Positions 21,481 to 32,405 of a stretch of 64,000 bases of DNA are shown one piece after another. Source of the DNA: Azolla caroliniana. Its lineage: Eukaryota > Polypodiophyta. The notes under the pieces are model-generated. The model searched no databases. It had not been told where the DNA came from and was given only the letters and a program-made list of their open reading frames with translations. Location: contig JBHGNT010000013.1 in NCBI GenBank assembly GCA_043228905.1, forward strand, positions 10,106,001 to 10,170,000, written 5' to 3'. The translations under genes and the position numbers were made by a program. Position 1 is the stretch's first letter. Every line of letters begins with the position of its first letter.

Positions 21481-22146
21481 TTTTGAAGGGAGGATAGTGT
21501 CATGATATGGCAAGACTTGAACCCATGAGCTTATGTTACATGGGTCAAGTTCTTGACCATTAGACTATATGTTGTAATACGAAGGATATTATTTTCATTT
21601 ATATTTAACTATAGAAAATTGATGTATATTCCAAATTTCTGTGAAACATTCTAGAAACTTTAGGAGTACTCCTGAGAACACTATAAAAGGAGGCACAAGG
21701 CATTATTTCGAACCAAATTGGTTCAATGCTAGTCTTAAGCCTCCTAGCTACTATTGTATATTCTCTTCTTGAAGACTTCCATAGTCAATATTCAGACAAA
21801 CCGTCCTCAATCCAAAACGACTCGTGACACTCGTCGTTTTGAAAGGAGGATAGTGTCATGATATGGCAAGACTTGAACCCATGAACTTATGTTACATGGG
21901 TCAAGTTCTTGACCATTAGACTATATGTTGTAATACGAAGGATATTATTTTCATTTAAGTTTTACTATAGAAAAATTGATGTATATTCCAAATTTCTTTG
22001 GAACATTCGAGAAACTTTAGGAGTACTCCTGAGAACACTATAAAAGGAGGCACAAGGCATTATTTCGAACCAATTAAAGCATTATTTCGAACCAAATTGG
22101 TTCAATGCTAGTCTTAAGCCTCCTAGCTACTATTGTATATTCTCTT
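21407..22146 (+). repeat. 356-bp tandem duplication across the Gypsy-3 pol/LTR junction
   Basis: The block containing the last 90 bases of pol, the polypurine tract and the first part of the LTR occurs twice, at 21407-21762 and from 21763, with a period of 356 bp. The second copy carries a small internal repeat of GCATTATTTCGAACC (about 22056-22095) not seen in the first. Confidence 0.88.
21506..21570 (-). other. tRNA-like segment in the U3 of Gypsy-3
   Basis: On the minus strand it has an A-box-like TAGTCTAATGG and, about 40 bases on, a B-box-like GGGTTCAAGTC, within the first 70 bases of the LTR. The second LTR copy repeats it at 21862-21926. It resembles a decayed tRNA and is antisense to the element. 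Confidence 0.55.
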
Positions 22147-22299
22147 AATATAATATATATCTTTTGTTATCATCATTTTCTCTCTCTTTCTTTCACTCTC
22201 ACTCACTCTTTCCTTCTCTCGAGAGTTCTACACCTCCCTTAGTATTAATCCTCATCTTTTAGTACTAATTCCTTCTTTGTCTTAGTATTGTTCCTAACA
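21854..22299 (+). repeat. Gypsy-3 LTR (about 446 bp)
   Basis: It starts TGTCATGATATGG after the polypurine tract and probably ends TTCCTAACA at 22299. A TATA box (TATAAAAGG) lies at 22039, and the first partial copy has one at 21682. The right boundary is inferred from the CA end, because no intact second LTR exists for comparison. Confidence 0.65.
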
Positions 22300-22329
22300 A
22301 TACTTCTCTGTCCTAGTACTGTTCTTGAG

Positions 22330-22678
22330 ACCTATCCATTATCCGTTCCGGATACCGATCCGTCTCCGGCTTTTTCAATCGATCCAGATCTGGTTGAGCT
22401 TGTCCACTCAACACTGTTTAATATGAAGATGAGAGAGTCGGACCCAACGACCTCCCTCATCAACACCTTCAGACAAGTGTTTTCTGAACTCTCCTCCCAA
22501 GGGATCAACTTCAAGGAAGAAGTCGAGGAAGAAGTGAAAGTCCTTGCCCCCCTATCGAGCTTGTTGGCGAGTTGGGAAGTTTTCTGCATGACATTCACCA
22601 ACAACTATCCAAATCTCAACTTGTACGAGAGAATTGGTCAAGTTCTCAAAGAGAACATGAAGATCAAAGAAGGACGAT
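22330..22678 (+). pseudogene. Copia gag fragment
   Basis: The plus-strand frame resembles the middle of a copia gag. It has an INTFRQVFSELSSQGINF stretch followed by LASWEVFCMTFTNNY, which parallels the LGSLPDSWETLVVTLGN block of Copia-1. Only about 115 codons remain before the Gypsy-2 LTR. No start, knuckle or LTR can be assigned. Confidence 0.65.
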
Positions 22679-23124
22679 TGTTAGAGACATGAACTAATGT
22701 AAGCACAAAATAAGGATAAAAGATAGATCTAGATAGAAAGGAGAGAGAGAAAGAAGGGTGTCGATCCACCCGACCACCCCCGAGCGAAGGGATCGAGACG
22801 GTATCGAGCCTCGATCAACAAGCCATACCACCGCCGTGACGTCGAGTCGTACTTGGTGCTGGCGCGCTCGCTACAAGAGTTGACCCACCACAAGATAGAG
22901 TCTCGATGTAGTCAACAAGATGATCAAATCAGGCCTCTTATTTATAGCGATACCCAAGGCCCCTAGGCAAGTTTACACTTGGCCTAATGGGTTGTCTCAA
23001 TCCCGAGGATTAAAAGTAATCCTCCCCTTCTTGGCACTCTCATTTAACCCTCACAATTATCCACGTATATAAAATACTACGGTAAATTCTCACCACGGGA
23101 TATTATATGGTCATGCCCGTAACA
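22679..23124 (-). repeat. 3' LTR of Gypsy-2 (446 bp)
   Basis: In plus orientation it starts TGTTAGAGACATGAAC and ends GCCCGTAACA. The partner is 28551-29006. A TATA-like CTATAAATAAG occurs on the minus strand near 22945, and a related fragment lies at 20064-20373. Confidence 0.9.
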
Positions 23125-24193
23125 TACTCCCTCTCTTTAAAACATTGCACTCTTGCAATGGAAAGTTAGGGAATTTAGTTCTGAGAGTATTTTCGCGTTC
23201 CCATGTGGCATCTTTTATTGATTTATCCATCCATTTTATTTTAAATTCTCGGATTTCTTTAGTACGTAATTTATTTGTTTTAACATCGAGAATTCTTTCT
23301 GGTACATGTGGTTTAGAAGATAATTCTTTAGAAGTAACCAGAGTTTCAGTTGTAACTATATTGTCACCAGAACCTAGAAGTTCTTTTAGACGATTCACAT
23401 GAAAAACTGGATGAATTTCAACACCATCGGGAAGAGCGAGACAATAGGCTGATGCCCCAATGCGTTTGAGGATTGTAAAAGGTCCATAAAATCGTGGGGC
23501 TAACTTAGCGTAATTAGCCTTAGACAATATCTTAGAATTGTGAGGTACATGTAAAAATACCTTCTATCTAGGGTTGAATACACGAGGTTGCCTATGATGA
23601 TCGGCATTAAAACGCGCTCTATCTTGAGTTGTTTTTATATTATCTCGTGCAATGTGCAACATATCTTGCATATCCCGAAGAAAGTTTTGCGTACTTCGCA
23701 ACTCATCATGATGTATATTAACATCAATCGGGACTCGTGGCTGAAAACCATTCATCAACATAAAAGGACTATATCTCGTCAATGTATGCTTGGAGCTATT
23801 ATAAGCAAACTCCAAAATTGGGAGATAACGTTCCCATTTTGTTGTTTTTGCACCAACGTATGCTCGAAGCATGTCCTCAATAATTTGATTTACTCGTTCT
23901 GTTTGTCCATCGGATTGAAGATGATCCGTGGAGCTCATGCTCAATGTAGTTTGTAACTTCTTGAAGACTTGCGTCTAGAAGTCACTAGTAAACTTTGGAT
24001 CTCGATCACTCACGATATCCATCGGTAACCCATAAAAACGAAATAACTCGTCAACGAATTGGTAAGCCAATTCAGGAGTTGTTACCGTGGTTTTAGTAGC
24101 AATAAATCGGGCCATTTTAGTTAGTCTATTAACCACAACATAGATGGCATCATGGCCTTTTTGGGTGCGAGGAAGGCTAACAATAAAATCCAT
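23125..24193 (-). pseudogene. Gypsy-2 integrase core and chromodomain-like end
   Basis: On the minus strand the integrase core begins MDFIVSLPRTQKGHD with catalytic Asp residues (MDFIV, IVSDRDPKFTSDF). It continues through the DGQTERVNQIIEDMLRAYV block with the Glu, and the C-terminal GPFTILKRIG and EIHPVFHVNRLKELLG blocks. A chromodomain-like stretch follows (PERILDVKTNKLRTKEIREF, then KIKWMDKSIKDATWE). A stop near 23974 and a frameshift near 23560 break it. The zinc-binding part of integrase is absent because of the deletion at about 24200. Confidence 0.85.
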
Positions 24194-24202
24194 GGATATA
24201 CT

Positions 24203-25191
24203 TTACCACTTATTACTCTCGAATGCTATTGGTTTACCATCTTGATATAAGATAGCACCTATAGCATAATCGCTTGCATCGGTTTCAACCTCAAAAGGTT
24301 TTGAAGGATCAGGTAAAAGAAGTGAAGGAGCCTTGCACACCAGGTCCTTGAGTTCCTTAAAGGCGAGGTCTAGTGCAGCATTCCAAACAATAGGTTTTGT
24401 AGACTTACATGTTTGACCTTTTAGAAGATCAGTAAACAACGTTGTCAATTGGGAGTAATTATGAAGGGATTTTCGCAAAAACCTGACAAAACCAAGGAAT
24501 GCTCGAACTTCTCGAATATTCCGAAGAGTGGGCCAAAGCTTGATTTTCTCAATGCGAGAAGGATCAATTTCAACTCCTTGTTCGGTTATGAAATGTCAAA
24601 GATAAGTAATTGATTTCTTGAAGAACTCACATTTTGAGATCTTCGCATAAAACTGTTTGTCACGCAATGTTTGTAAAACAAAGCGGACATGTTTAACATG
24701 TTCTTGTAATGTACGGCTATAAACTAAAATATCATCCAAGAAAATAACGACAAATTTTCGAAGTTGTTCTCGGAAAATGTCATTCATTTCTTGTTGAAAT
24801 GTAGCCGGAGCATTGGTCAAACCAAAAGGCATAACCAAAAACTCATAATGGCCATAGCGCTTATGAAATGCCGTTTTAGGAACATCATCCTCACTTATAC
24901 GAATTTGATGGTAGCCAGTACGGAGATCAAGTTTCGTAAAATACCGAGCTCCCTAGAGACGGTCAATTAGATCATCAGCTCGGGGCAATGGATACGAATT
25001 CTTGATCGTCACTTTATTCAAGCGTCGGTAATTAATACACATACGCCATGTGCCCTCTTTCTTTTAAACCAAGAGAACTGGTGCACCCCATGGAGATTTA
25101 CTATAACGTATATAACCCATTCGTAAATAGTCCTTGAGTTGCTTAGATACCTCATCCTCTTCGGATCGACTTAAGCGATAAGGAGGTATAC
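24203..25191 (-). pseudogene. Gypsy-2 reverse transcriptase and partial RNase H
   Basis: Minus-strand frames give the RT palm ([28 protein letters not shown] with FLDD as the catalytic box, near 24730) and the thumb. The start of RNase H follows (PFEVETDASDYAIGAILYQD near 24270), and the frame stops at ESNKW where about 700 bp are missing. Further stops occur near 24595, 24955 and 25060. The missing part is present in the copy at 18918-20063. Confidence 0.85.
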
Positions 25192-26850
25192 TTATTGTGC
25201 AACGCCAAGTACAATATCTATACGATGGTCTATATTACGTTTAGGAGGTAACCCATCTGGTAGTTCACTCGGAAAAACATCACGAAAATCATTTAAGATT
25301 TCATCAAGTTGTTGTTGTTCAAAATATGTTAATTGAACCGAGACATTATCGATATTGTAAACGTAAATGTCTGTATCAAGTACACAATAAAATAGAGTAG
25401 AACAAGACAACGCGGATATTGATGGAGAGGAAACCATCGAGAGGGATTGTTTTTTTACACATTGAATAAAATGAGTACAATCCTTCAGTACAAAAGTTAT
25501 TGAATGATGAACCCAGTCAATAGATAAAGAAGAGCTTTTATTATAGAACCAAGGATAACCCAGTATTACATCGGTGGTACAAAGATTCATTACATGGAAG
25601 TCTACTTCCTCTATATAAGTATCAATAGAAATTCCTAATGAATGAATCACCCCGTTGATGTATTGTACTCTTCCATCCGCCAAGTGCACCGTATAGGCGT
25701 GATCACTTACAGTGGTTTGGATTCCCCATATTTTAACCAAATGATCATTCACAAAGTTGTGTGAGCTTCCCGAATCAAACAAAAATTGTACGGGAGATCC
25801 ATTGATATACCCGTTTGCACGTAGTAAATCATTGGGACCCAATACATAGTGAGGGAAAGAACATTGACAATTACTTAAATGATGTGTATAGACCTGAAGG
25901 ACATTAGGAATCTGACCTTTATGGTCTGCAGCTTTAGCTTTGTTGTCGTGCTCTTTCCGTTGGAGCTTTCGACATTGCTCTTTTGTATGACCCTTCTTTT
26001 TGTAGAATACGCAAAAAGGATGTTGTTGCTTACAATTGCGATCCATGAATTTGTTGGGGGTCTTGCGTTTCCCAGTGAATTGCGACTGCTTAGTCCCGGG
26101 CGCTTCGTTGGGTTTGTTATGGTCCTTTTTCGAAGTGCGTTGATAGCGAAGAACTATTTCAACGACCTCTTTGAAGGATTTTGGATCCTTATCGTGCACT
26201 ATCCAGAGATAGTCCGAATTGGGGATGCCATTGACAAAACAAGCTATTAACCAATTGTCCCCTTCTAGAATCGATTTTTGGATTTGGGTTCTAGCATGGT
26301 GGACATAGTCTTCTAGCGAAGAAAATTTCCTGCTAGAGAGGTTCATTAAAGCTTGAGCTGCTTTGGTTTGAGAGGGAGGTTGTAGAAATTGGCCCTTAAA
26401 AACTGTGAGAAAATCTGTCCAGGTATCAGGCAATTTCCCGAAAGTACGGAGCCCACGCCACCAGGTGGCGGCCTTACCCCCTAGTTCTTGGCTGACATAT
26501 GCAATCTTCATACTATTTGGCGTGGTATAGAGCTCAAAATGAGACTCCCATCGGCCCAGCCACGTGTAGATTGCTTCTTTGGTTCTTTCCTTTTTTTCTC
26601 CCATAAATGGCTTAACGACAAACGATGGTTCACCCTATTGCTCATCAGGTCTATTAGTCTCACGTTGTAAACTAATGATATGTGCCTCAAGAGCACTTTG
26701 AGATTTCCGAAGTTCGGTCATCTGTTGAGCGGTGAAACTAAGGTATTGGGTTATTTGCGAAAAATACATCTCAATGGACATTTGTCCAAGAGGATTTCCT
26801 TGAGTTCCTTCCGCTTGAGCGGATGATATTGGGTCGTTATTTTGAGCCAT
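25192..26850 (-). pseudogene. Gypsy-2 gag-protease-RT start
   Basis: One frame begins at Met 26850 (MAQNNDPISSAQ) and continues, after a single TAG at 26635-26637, through 470 further codons. The gag domain includes TWLGRWESHFELY, WWRGLRTFGKLPDTW and LEDYVHHARTQIQKS. The expected CCHC knuckle reads CVFYKKKGHTKEQC, with Tyr replacing the second Cys. The protease centre is FLFDSGSSHNFV, and the frame reaches the RT start (LPDGLPPKRNIDHRIDIVLG). This is a gag-pol fusion as in chromoviruses. Confidence 0.85.
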
Positions 26851-27289
26851 TAAATGATTATTTTTGGCAAAGAAATAGGATAAGGTCAGACAAATAATCA
26901 TAACATCATGTTGTGATGTAAACATATCATGGACAAACATTAATCGATATCATGATCTCACGTCAATACCCCTCTAGACGTATGAGATGAGGTTCAAGAT
27001 CAGGTTACTATGGTAACACAAAGGTGTTTTAAAAACCATGGGGGTGACAAATTAATGTCTTTCCCTGATCTCTATATCGATTTTTTCATGGCGGCTCCCC
27101 GAGGCTCAACCATATATGTTCGCATCATGAATAGTTTATACACGGAGAAAATGTTAACAATAAACTATGTTTCGGTGCCCACATATGTGGTTTCGGCTCT
27201 TTAAGTCCTATTAAGGGGACCCCGAAGTGCACTTAGACCTCAAGTCTAAACATGTGTTATAATCATATGTATCAACGATGTTGTATGGT

Positions 27290-27358
27290 CCTAGTCATAT
27301 TTGAACTCGAGACTTCGAGAACAAATGCATTAACCACTTGAGCCAACCAAGTAGGTTG
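27290..27358 (-). other. tRNA-like segment in Gypsy-2 leader
   Basis: The minus strand has an A-box-like TGGCTCAAGTGGTTAATGC and a downstream GAGTTCAAATATG that matches most of a B box. It lies on the element's own strand, unlike the LTR examples. The stems are weak, so it is not called as a tRNA gene. Confidence 0.45.
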
Positions 27359-28044
27359 CTCTTTTTGAATGTTTAATGTTTCATGCGTATATGAGATATG
27401 CGAGGCATTTGCCCATATATGTTTTTTTAAAAAGAAACATATATGTCAAGAGTTCTTATTTCCCCCTCGTTTACTACAAAATATGTTGGTACGTTACCTA
27501 ACCTCAGGTGTCGTAATTACGATGACATACGCCAAAGTGCAACCTAATGGTCAAGCCAAATGAGCCCTCTTTTCATAGTAAGCCCACGTGGCCCATCACA
27601 TGGTTATATCATTACGAATGCCTTTCGTAAGAATGATCTCATACTGGCATCGTATCCATGTAATGAGGGAGGGATGTTGGATATGTGTGACATAGGAGCG
27701 ACCTCACATGAAGTGGGTCAAGCCCTACGTTCTCAACATCATTGTGGGTATAGGCATTTCTTTACGTAATAAAGTCGAAGTCACCAATGAGAATGTCAAC
27801 AATAAAAAATTGTTGAAAAAAGGGATGTTAACAATGCCATTCTCACAAAAATGTGAGGATGGCCACCAAGAGCCTTTCCCCGAAAAAGGAAAACAATCGA
27901 TATTAAAATCACGTAATAACTTAGATACACATATGTATAGTATCACATATATACGATCAAATATGTATACACGTGACCACATGCATATATTAAACAAATC
28001 GTTACATCAAATAGCCATAAATGATATAATCGAGATATGTAATC

Positions 28045-28288
28045 GAGGCATATACCTCTATGCAAACGAAACATCCAAAAATAAGGGTTCATCGTAATAC
28101 GCAATTGAGGTATTGACCTCTTATGCATATGAGACCAAACACATATCATTTACAATGAAATTGAGGTATTGACCTCATATGGATACGTAACATATGTATG
28201 TGAGCGTAATACGCAGTTGAGGTATTAACCTCGTGAGCATACGACACTAATCACATATTCAATATATGTCAAATGAGGTATTGACCTC
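28045..28288. repeat. Regularly spaced hairpin motif, GAGGTATTGACCTC
   Basis: The motif GAGGTATTGACCTC (arms GAGGT and the near-complementary ACCTC) starts at 28107, 28163, 28219 and 28275, exactly 56 bp apart. One copy has a single change, GAGGTATTAACCTC. A diverged fifth copy is at 28045. Sequence between motifs is AT-rich and less conserved. Confidence 0.85.
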
Positions 28289-28550
28289 ATAAAACATATG
28301 TAAACATTTTATACAACCAATTAATTACCACTATAACATCATTAAATTAATGAAAACAATTACATAAAGACTATACACATGATTAGATGGGAGAAGAAAA
28401 AATAGAAAAAGAAGAAGAAGGAAAGAGTTACCGAAGTTCCTTTATTGATCGTTGTCTGGATCAAGGCCGACCACACATCGATCGATCACCATCAATCAAC
28501 AAAACAAAAGACAACAAAAGAAACATTAGAACATAGGCTCTGAAACCAAC

Positions 28551-29006
28551 TGTTAGAGACATGAACTAATGTAAGCATAAAATAAGGATAAAAGATAGAT
28601 CTAGATAGAAAGGAGAGAGAGAAAGAAGGGTATCGATCCACCCAACCACCCCCGAGCGAAGGGATCGAGACGAACTTGAGCCTCGATCGGCGTCCCATAC
28701 CACCGCCGTGGCGTCGAGTCGTACTTGGTGCTGGCTCGCTTGCTACAAGAGTTGACCCACCACAAGATAGAGTCTCGACGTAGTCAACAAGATGATCAAA
28801 TGAGGGTAGCTAGGCCTCTTATTTATAGCGATACCCAAGGCCCCTAGACAAGTTCACACTTGGCCTAATGGGTTGTCTCAATCCCGAGGATTAAAAGTAA
28901 TCCTCCCCTTCTTTACACTCTCGTTTAACCCTCACAGTTATCCACGTGTATAGAATTACTACGGTAAATTCTCACCACAAGATATTATATGGTCATGCCT
29001 GTAACA
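28551..29006 (-). repeat. 5' LTR of Gypsy-2 (456 bp)
   Basis: It starts TGTTAGAGACATGAAC and ends GCCTGTAACA. It is about 10 bp longer than the left copy because of GAGGGTAGCTA near 28802. The primer site adjoins at 28537-28549. Confidence 0.9.
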
Positions 29007-29619
29007 CCGATGGATTCTCCTGTGCTAATATGGCGGTCCTGATCGCGCCGAACCGTGGTGCAAGGCCGTCGATGCATATTTGCACCGTTTCATCATCGTC
29101 CACATTGACACTTATCGAGCCGAGCGAGTCACAAAGCTCCTTGATCTTCAAGGTGTAGCTCGTGATGGACATATTCCTTTGTTGGATGTTGTTCAACTCT
29201 TGGCGGAGTTGAAGCTTTCTTGTGGTTGTGTTGGTGGTGAAAATCTTTCGTAGATTCTCCCACGCTTCCTTTGGCGTCTCGGCTTCTCGAATGTAGCCGA
29301 GCATGTGGTCGTGAACACTTGCCGCTTGCTCCCATGTTGCGTAGTCGGCGTCTTTCGGGTCGGGTCGGTTTTCTTGTGCTCCTTTGATGTAACCCCAATA
29401 GCTTTGGCTGACAAGGTATTGGTGCATCTTGTACTCCCAAGATGCAAAGTTGTTTCGAACTAGCTTCTCGCTAGAGAGAGCGCTCCCCATTTGAGTATTC
29501 ATTGTCAATGAAGATTTCTTCATTCTTTTCTTTTCCTTCTCTCTTGAATATGGGCTATGTAGTTGCACTACGATAGTGATGGACCGGTTCTTCTCGAATG
29601 TTGGTGTAGAACACAACAC
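29007..29619 (-). pseudogene. Copia-5 gag N-terminal part
   Basis: The open minus-strand frame has UBN2-type copia gag blocks: KLVRNNFASWEYKMHQYLV, WENLRKIFTTNTTTRKLQLR, and the ELCDSLGSISVNVDDDETVQ region. The likely start is one of the Met codons at MKKSS or MNTQMGSALS, about 100 bases after the primer site. The frame is open to the truncation point, and the knuckle, protease and pol are missing. Confidence 0.83.
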
Positions 29620-29662
29620 ACCTGGATGGGCTAGATCGAGCTACCAAACCACTCTGATACCA

Positions 29663-30111
29663 TGTAAAGAATCGTGTATCATTCTTGTGTTGCAAAAGAG
29701 ATGTGTGTTATGTGTATGTGTGAGAGGAATTACAGGAGAGAAGAGAGAACACAAGATATATAGAAAAAGGAATACTCAAGAAGAAGGTGTATATTCACAA
29801 ATAGAATAGAAAAATAAAAAATGTAGCATTACAAGGAGTCACAACCGACATAGTATGAAGTATGAGGAGGGTGCTTTATATATAGTCACCCTCTCTCTTC
29901 ATTAACTAACTACAACGACCACTCTCTGGGGAATGTGAGGACTCATAGTCATGGGGAATATGTAACTCATTAGTTATGTGTCATAGATTATGATTCTGTG
30001 ACACATAGTTAATGTGTAGAGAGTAGTGGTGCGACTCTTGACTTTTGAGTAATCATAGATTCTCAAAAGGTGTGTTCACACGTTGCACTATGTTGAGCTT
30101 GATTCTCAACA
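29663..30111 (-). repeat. Copia-5 5' LTR (449 bp)
   Basis: In element orientation it starts TGTTGAGAATCAAGC and ends TTCTTTACA, followed by TGGTATCAGAGTGG. A TATATATAG stretch near 29877 could be the TATA region. There is no partner LTR in the window. Confidence 0.8.
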
Positions 30112-30508
30112 ATTTAGCTAATTTTTTGTGGGAAAATCATAAGGATCATTTCCAAAATTATTTTGCTTTATTTCTTAAATACATGTCATTTGTTATGGTG
30201 AATAGGTAATTTATGGGAATACTCAAAATTTTGAACTTTGGTTTTTGATGTAGTGGAACTTGGGGAACATTGCCCTTATCTAAACTCAACTTGAATGTAA
30301 TCAAAGTCTTGCTAATCCTGAGTTTGAGTTCCAAATCCAAATAGATGGAGTACTTTGAGCACGAATGCAGATGAAGCTCCCGCAACACAAAAATTCTGAT
30401 ATCGACATTGCACCTTTAGAGCACCAACACACCACCAGTTCTATCCTCGTCTAGGTATGCATTAGTTACAGATTACATGCATTCAAAAATCTTAGTTTTT
30501 TTCATTTT
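30112..30508. other. Unassigned spacer
   Basis: This AT-rich stretch lies between the Copia-5 LTR and the presumed Gypsy-4 LTR. I see no coding frame or known repeat. It may be a remnant of the DNA that Copia-5 or Gypsy-4 inserted into. Confidence 0.4.
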
Positions 30509-30910
30509 TGATAACTGCCACGGACGAGTATAATAGAGTAGAACCAAGACGAGACTAAGAACTAGGAGAGAGAAAAAGAACAAGAACTTGACTTATGATT
30601 CTGTAACTGGTGTTGTTCACCTTGATTAGAATCAAGGTGCACCTGAGTATTTATACAAGAAGGTAGTGGTATGTATGCTAGCTAGGAATACATAATGCAT
30701 GAAGATACATGCAAGCTAGGAATAGAGAATACATGTATGCAAGCTAGGAATTTCAATTGTTAAATCTACCAACATGAAGTTGGATTTTATACAAAGATGC
30801 ATGGATGGATGTAGCTTAGTTGGTTGGGTTGCCTAATGGAGACCAAAAGGTCTTGGGTTCAATACCTACCTTCCACCGTGGGGTTGCAAATGTCATAGAC
30901 GTTTATGACA
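30509..30910 (-). repeat. Probable 3' LTR of Gypsy-4
   Basis: In element orientation the sequence after the polypurine tract (TTAGGGGGAGGATAA) begins TGTCATAAACG and may end CAGTTATCA at 30509. The outer boundary is tentative because no second LTR is present. It contains a tRNA-like segment on the opposite strand. Confidence 0.6.
30803..30876 (+). other. tRNA-like segment in the U3 of Gypsy-4 LTR
   Basis: The plus strand reads like a tRNA gene. GATGTAGCTTAGTTGG matches the A box, and GGGTTCAATACC, 34 bases on, matches the B box. A T-arm with four of five pairs surrounds the loop TTCAATA. It lies in the first 110 bases of the LTR, antisense to the element. Confidence 0.6.
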
Positions 30911-32405
30911 TTATCCTCCCCCTAAGTTTGGCTTCTGTGGGTACCGTTGATGAAAAGCTTGAATGGCCTCTGGAGCATTTTGTAAATGTGTAACCGATTC
31001 CCACATGGCATCCAAAATGGAGTAACCTTTCCGTAAGACCAAATATTGTAAATGTCGCCGCAAGCGGGAGTTGAGGATTTGGTCAACCTCGTATTCCTCC
31101 CCTGTCGATAATTCCACGGGTAGCAGTGGAGGAGGTTGTTCTCCCGGAATTTGAGAAGCATGGTATAGTTCAAGGAGAGAGACATAGAAAACATTGTGAA
31201 TCCTAAATGCGGGGAGAAGTGCTAACTGCAATGCGACTCGGTTGATTCGCTCGATGATGCGAAAGGGGCCTAGCTTTTTGTAGTCTAGCTTCGTGCAAGG
31301 ACGAGGGGTGGCGATATGGCAACGTAGCAAACAAACCATGTCACCGATTGCAAAGGTCGGTGCGGCCAAGCGATGAAGGTTAGCGTGATCCTTGTACTAT
31401 TTGCCAGCAATACGGAGCTCAAGGGAGAGGTCAATATGGACATCTTGTAAAGTGGGGGCATGCATCTCTGCCAACGGATTGACAAAAATCACAAGAATGG
31501 AAATGTTGAAACGAGGGTGGAACCCATAGTTTGCAAACAATGGAGAAACCTTAGTTGAGGCATGGATACTATTATTGTAGGCAAATTCCTCGATGGCAAG
31601 GAAGTCCACCCAATCATCTTGTTGGTAGCTTACTGTACACCAGAGGTATTATTTGAGTATTTGGTTGATTATTTCGTTTTGGCCATCAGTTTGAGGGTGG
31701 TACGTTGTTGACAAGTTCACAGAAGTTCCGAATGTTTGCAAAAGTCATCGCTAGAAGTGGGAGATAAATTGAGGATCTCGATCAGAGGAGACATCCTCAA
31801 GTAATCTGTGTAGACGAACGACATTTTTCAGAAAAAGATCCTTCGTCTTCTGCCCCGAAATGGTTTTTGGGCATGGGACAAAGTGACTCATCTTCGAAAA
31901 CCAATCGATGATTACTACCACCGTGTCTTGGCCACCGACATGAGGGAAAGTACATCAGGAGACAGGCCTAGGGTCAATTGGGAAGTGGAACTGGGTGGAG
32001 AAGGCTATATGGACGATGGTGAGCCGCTTTGGAGCGGGGACAAACGTCACATGTCTTGATAAATTCATAAATTTCCAAGGTTGGGGCCACCAAAACCCTC
32101 GAGATAGCAACTCTAGTGTTTTCGTGACCCCAATGTGGCCGACAAGAGGATCATCGTGGAATTTTTGTAGGACTTGAGTGCGACATACTCTAGCTGGTAT
32201 GTAAAGGAGGTGATTACAATAGAGTAGCCCATCTCGAGTTGTAAAGTGACTGAGCTCTGAGCTTCGCATTCCCTGGGATGGGTCATTGATGCACACCAGG
32301 ATGTCGATAGGAAAGGGGTCTGATATGGTGACCTGGCCGATTTTGTTGAGCAAGGAATCATCATCATGTAGGTTGCAAACATCTCGAGTTTATTAGGCCG
32401 CACGA
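30911..32405 (-). pseudogene. Gypsy-4 integrase and chromodomain, broken
   Basis: Reading leftwards there is an integrase zinc region (HDDPLVGHIGVTKTLELLSR near 32150), the catalytic core (DTVVVIIDWFSKMSHFVPCP near 31905, LEDVSSDRDPQFIS near 31790) and the EFAYNNSIHASTKVSPLF block (near 31570). The C-terminal region follows (GDMVCLLR, KLGPFRIIERINRVALQL), then a chromodomain (EEYEVDQILNSRLRRHLQYL, GYSILDAMWE near 31060). Frameshifts near 31950 and 31380 and several stops inactivate it. Confidence 0.84.

Larger units (their letters stand above)
26941..28550 (-). other. Long leader of Gypsy-2
   Basis: About 1.6 kb separates the primer site from gag with no convincing coding frame. It contains a tRNA-like segment (27290-27358) and a series of GAGGTATTGACCTC hairpin motifs at regular spacing (28045-28288). 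The primer site is next to the right LTR: the minus strand reads TTGGTTTCAGAGCC, a variant of the initiator-Met site. Confidence 0.65.
22679..29006 (-). mobile_element. Gypsy-2, chromodomain-type Ty3/gypsy element
   Basis: This minus-strand element is about 6.3 kb with two LTRs (22679-23124 and 28551-29006). It has a primer site beside the right LTR, a long leader (26941-28550), gag-protease-RT, a deleted RNase H/integrase junction, integrase, a chromodomain-like C-terminus, and a polypurine tract (AAAGAGAGGGAG) beside the left LTR. The flanking 5-mers ACGAT and CCGAT differ by one base. The flanking sequences belong to two different copia gags in opposite orientation, so a simple insertion is uncertain. 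Confidence 0.88.
29007..30111 (-). mobile_element. Copia-5 5' end: LTR and gag
   Basis: This minus-strand copia fragment consists of a complete-looking 5' LTR (29663-30111), a TGGTATCAGAGTGG primer site and the first 200 codons of gag. It is cut on the left by the Gypsy-2 LTR. The gag is related to those of Copia-7 and Copia-4. Confidence 0.87.

Noticed and set aside
22675-29011. ACGAT/CCGAT as a true target duplication of Gypsy-2
   Set aside because: The two flanks are gag pieces of different copia elements in opposite orientation, so a four-of-five base match may be chance or reflect a later rearrangement.
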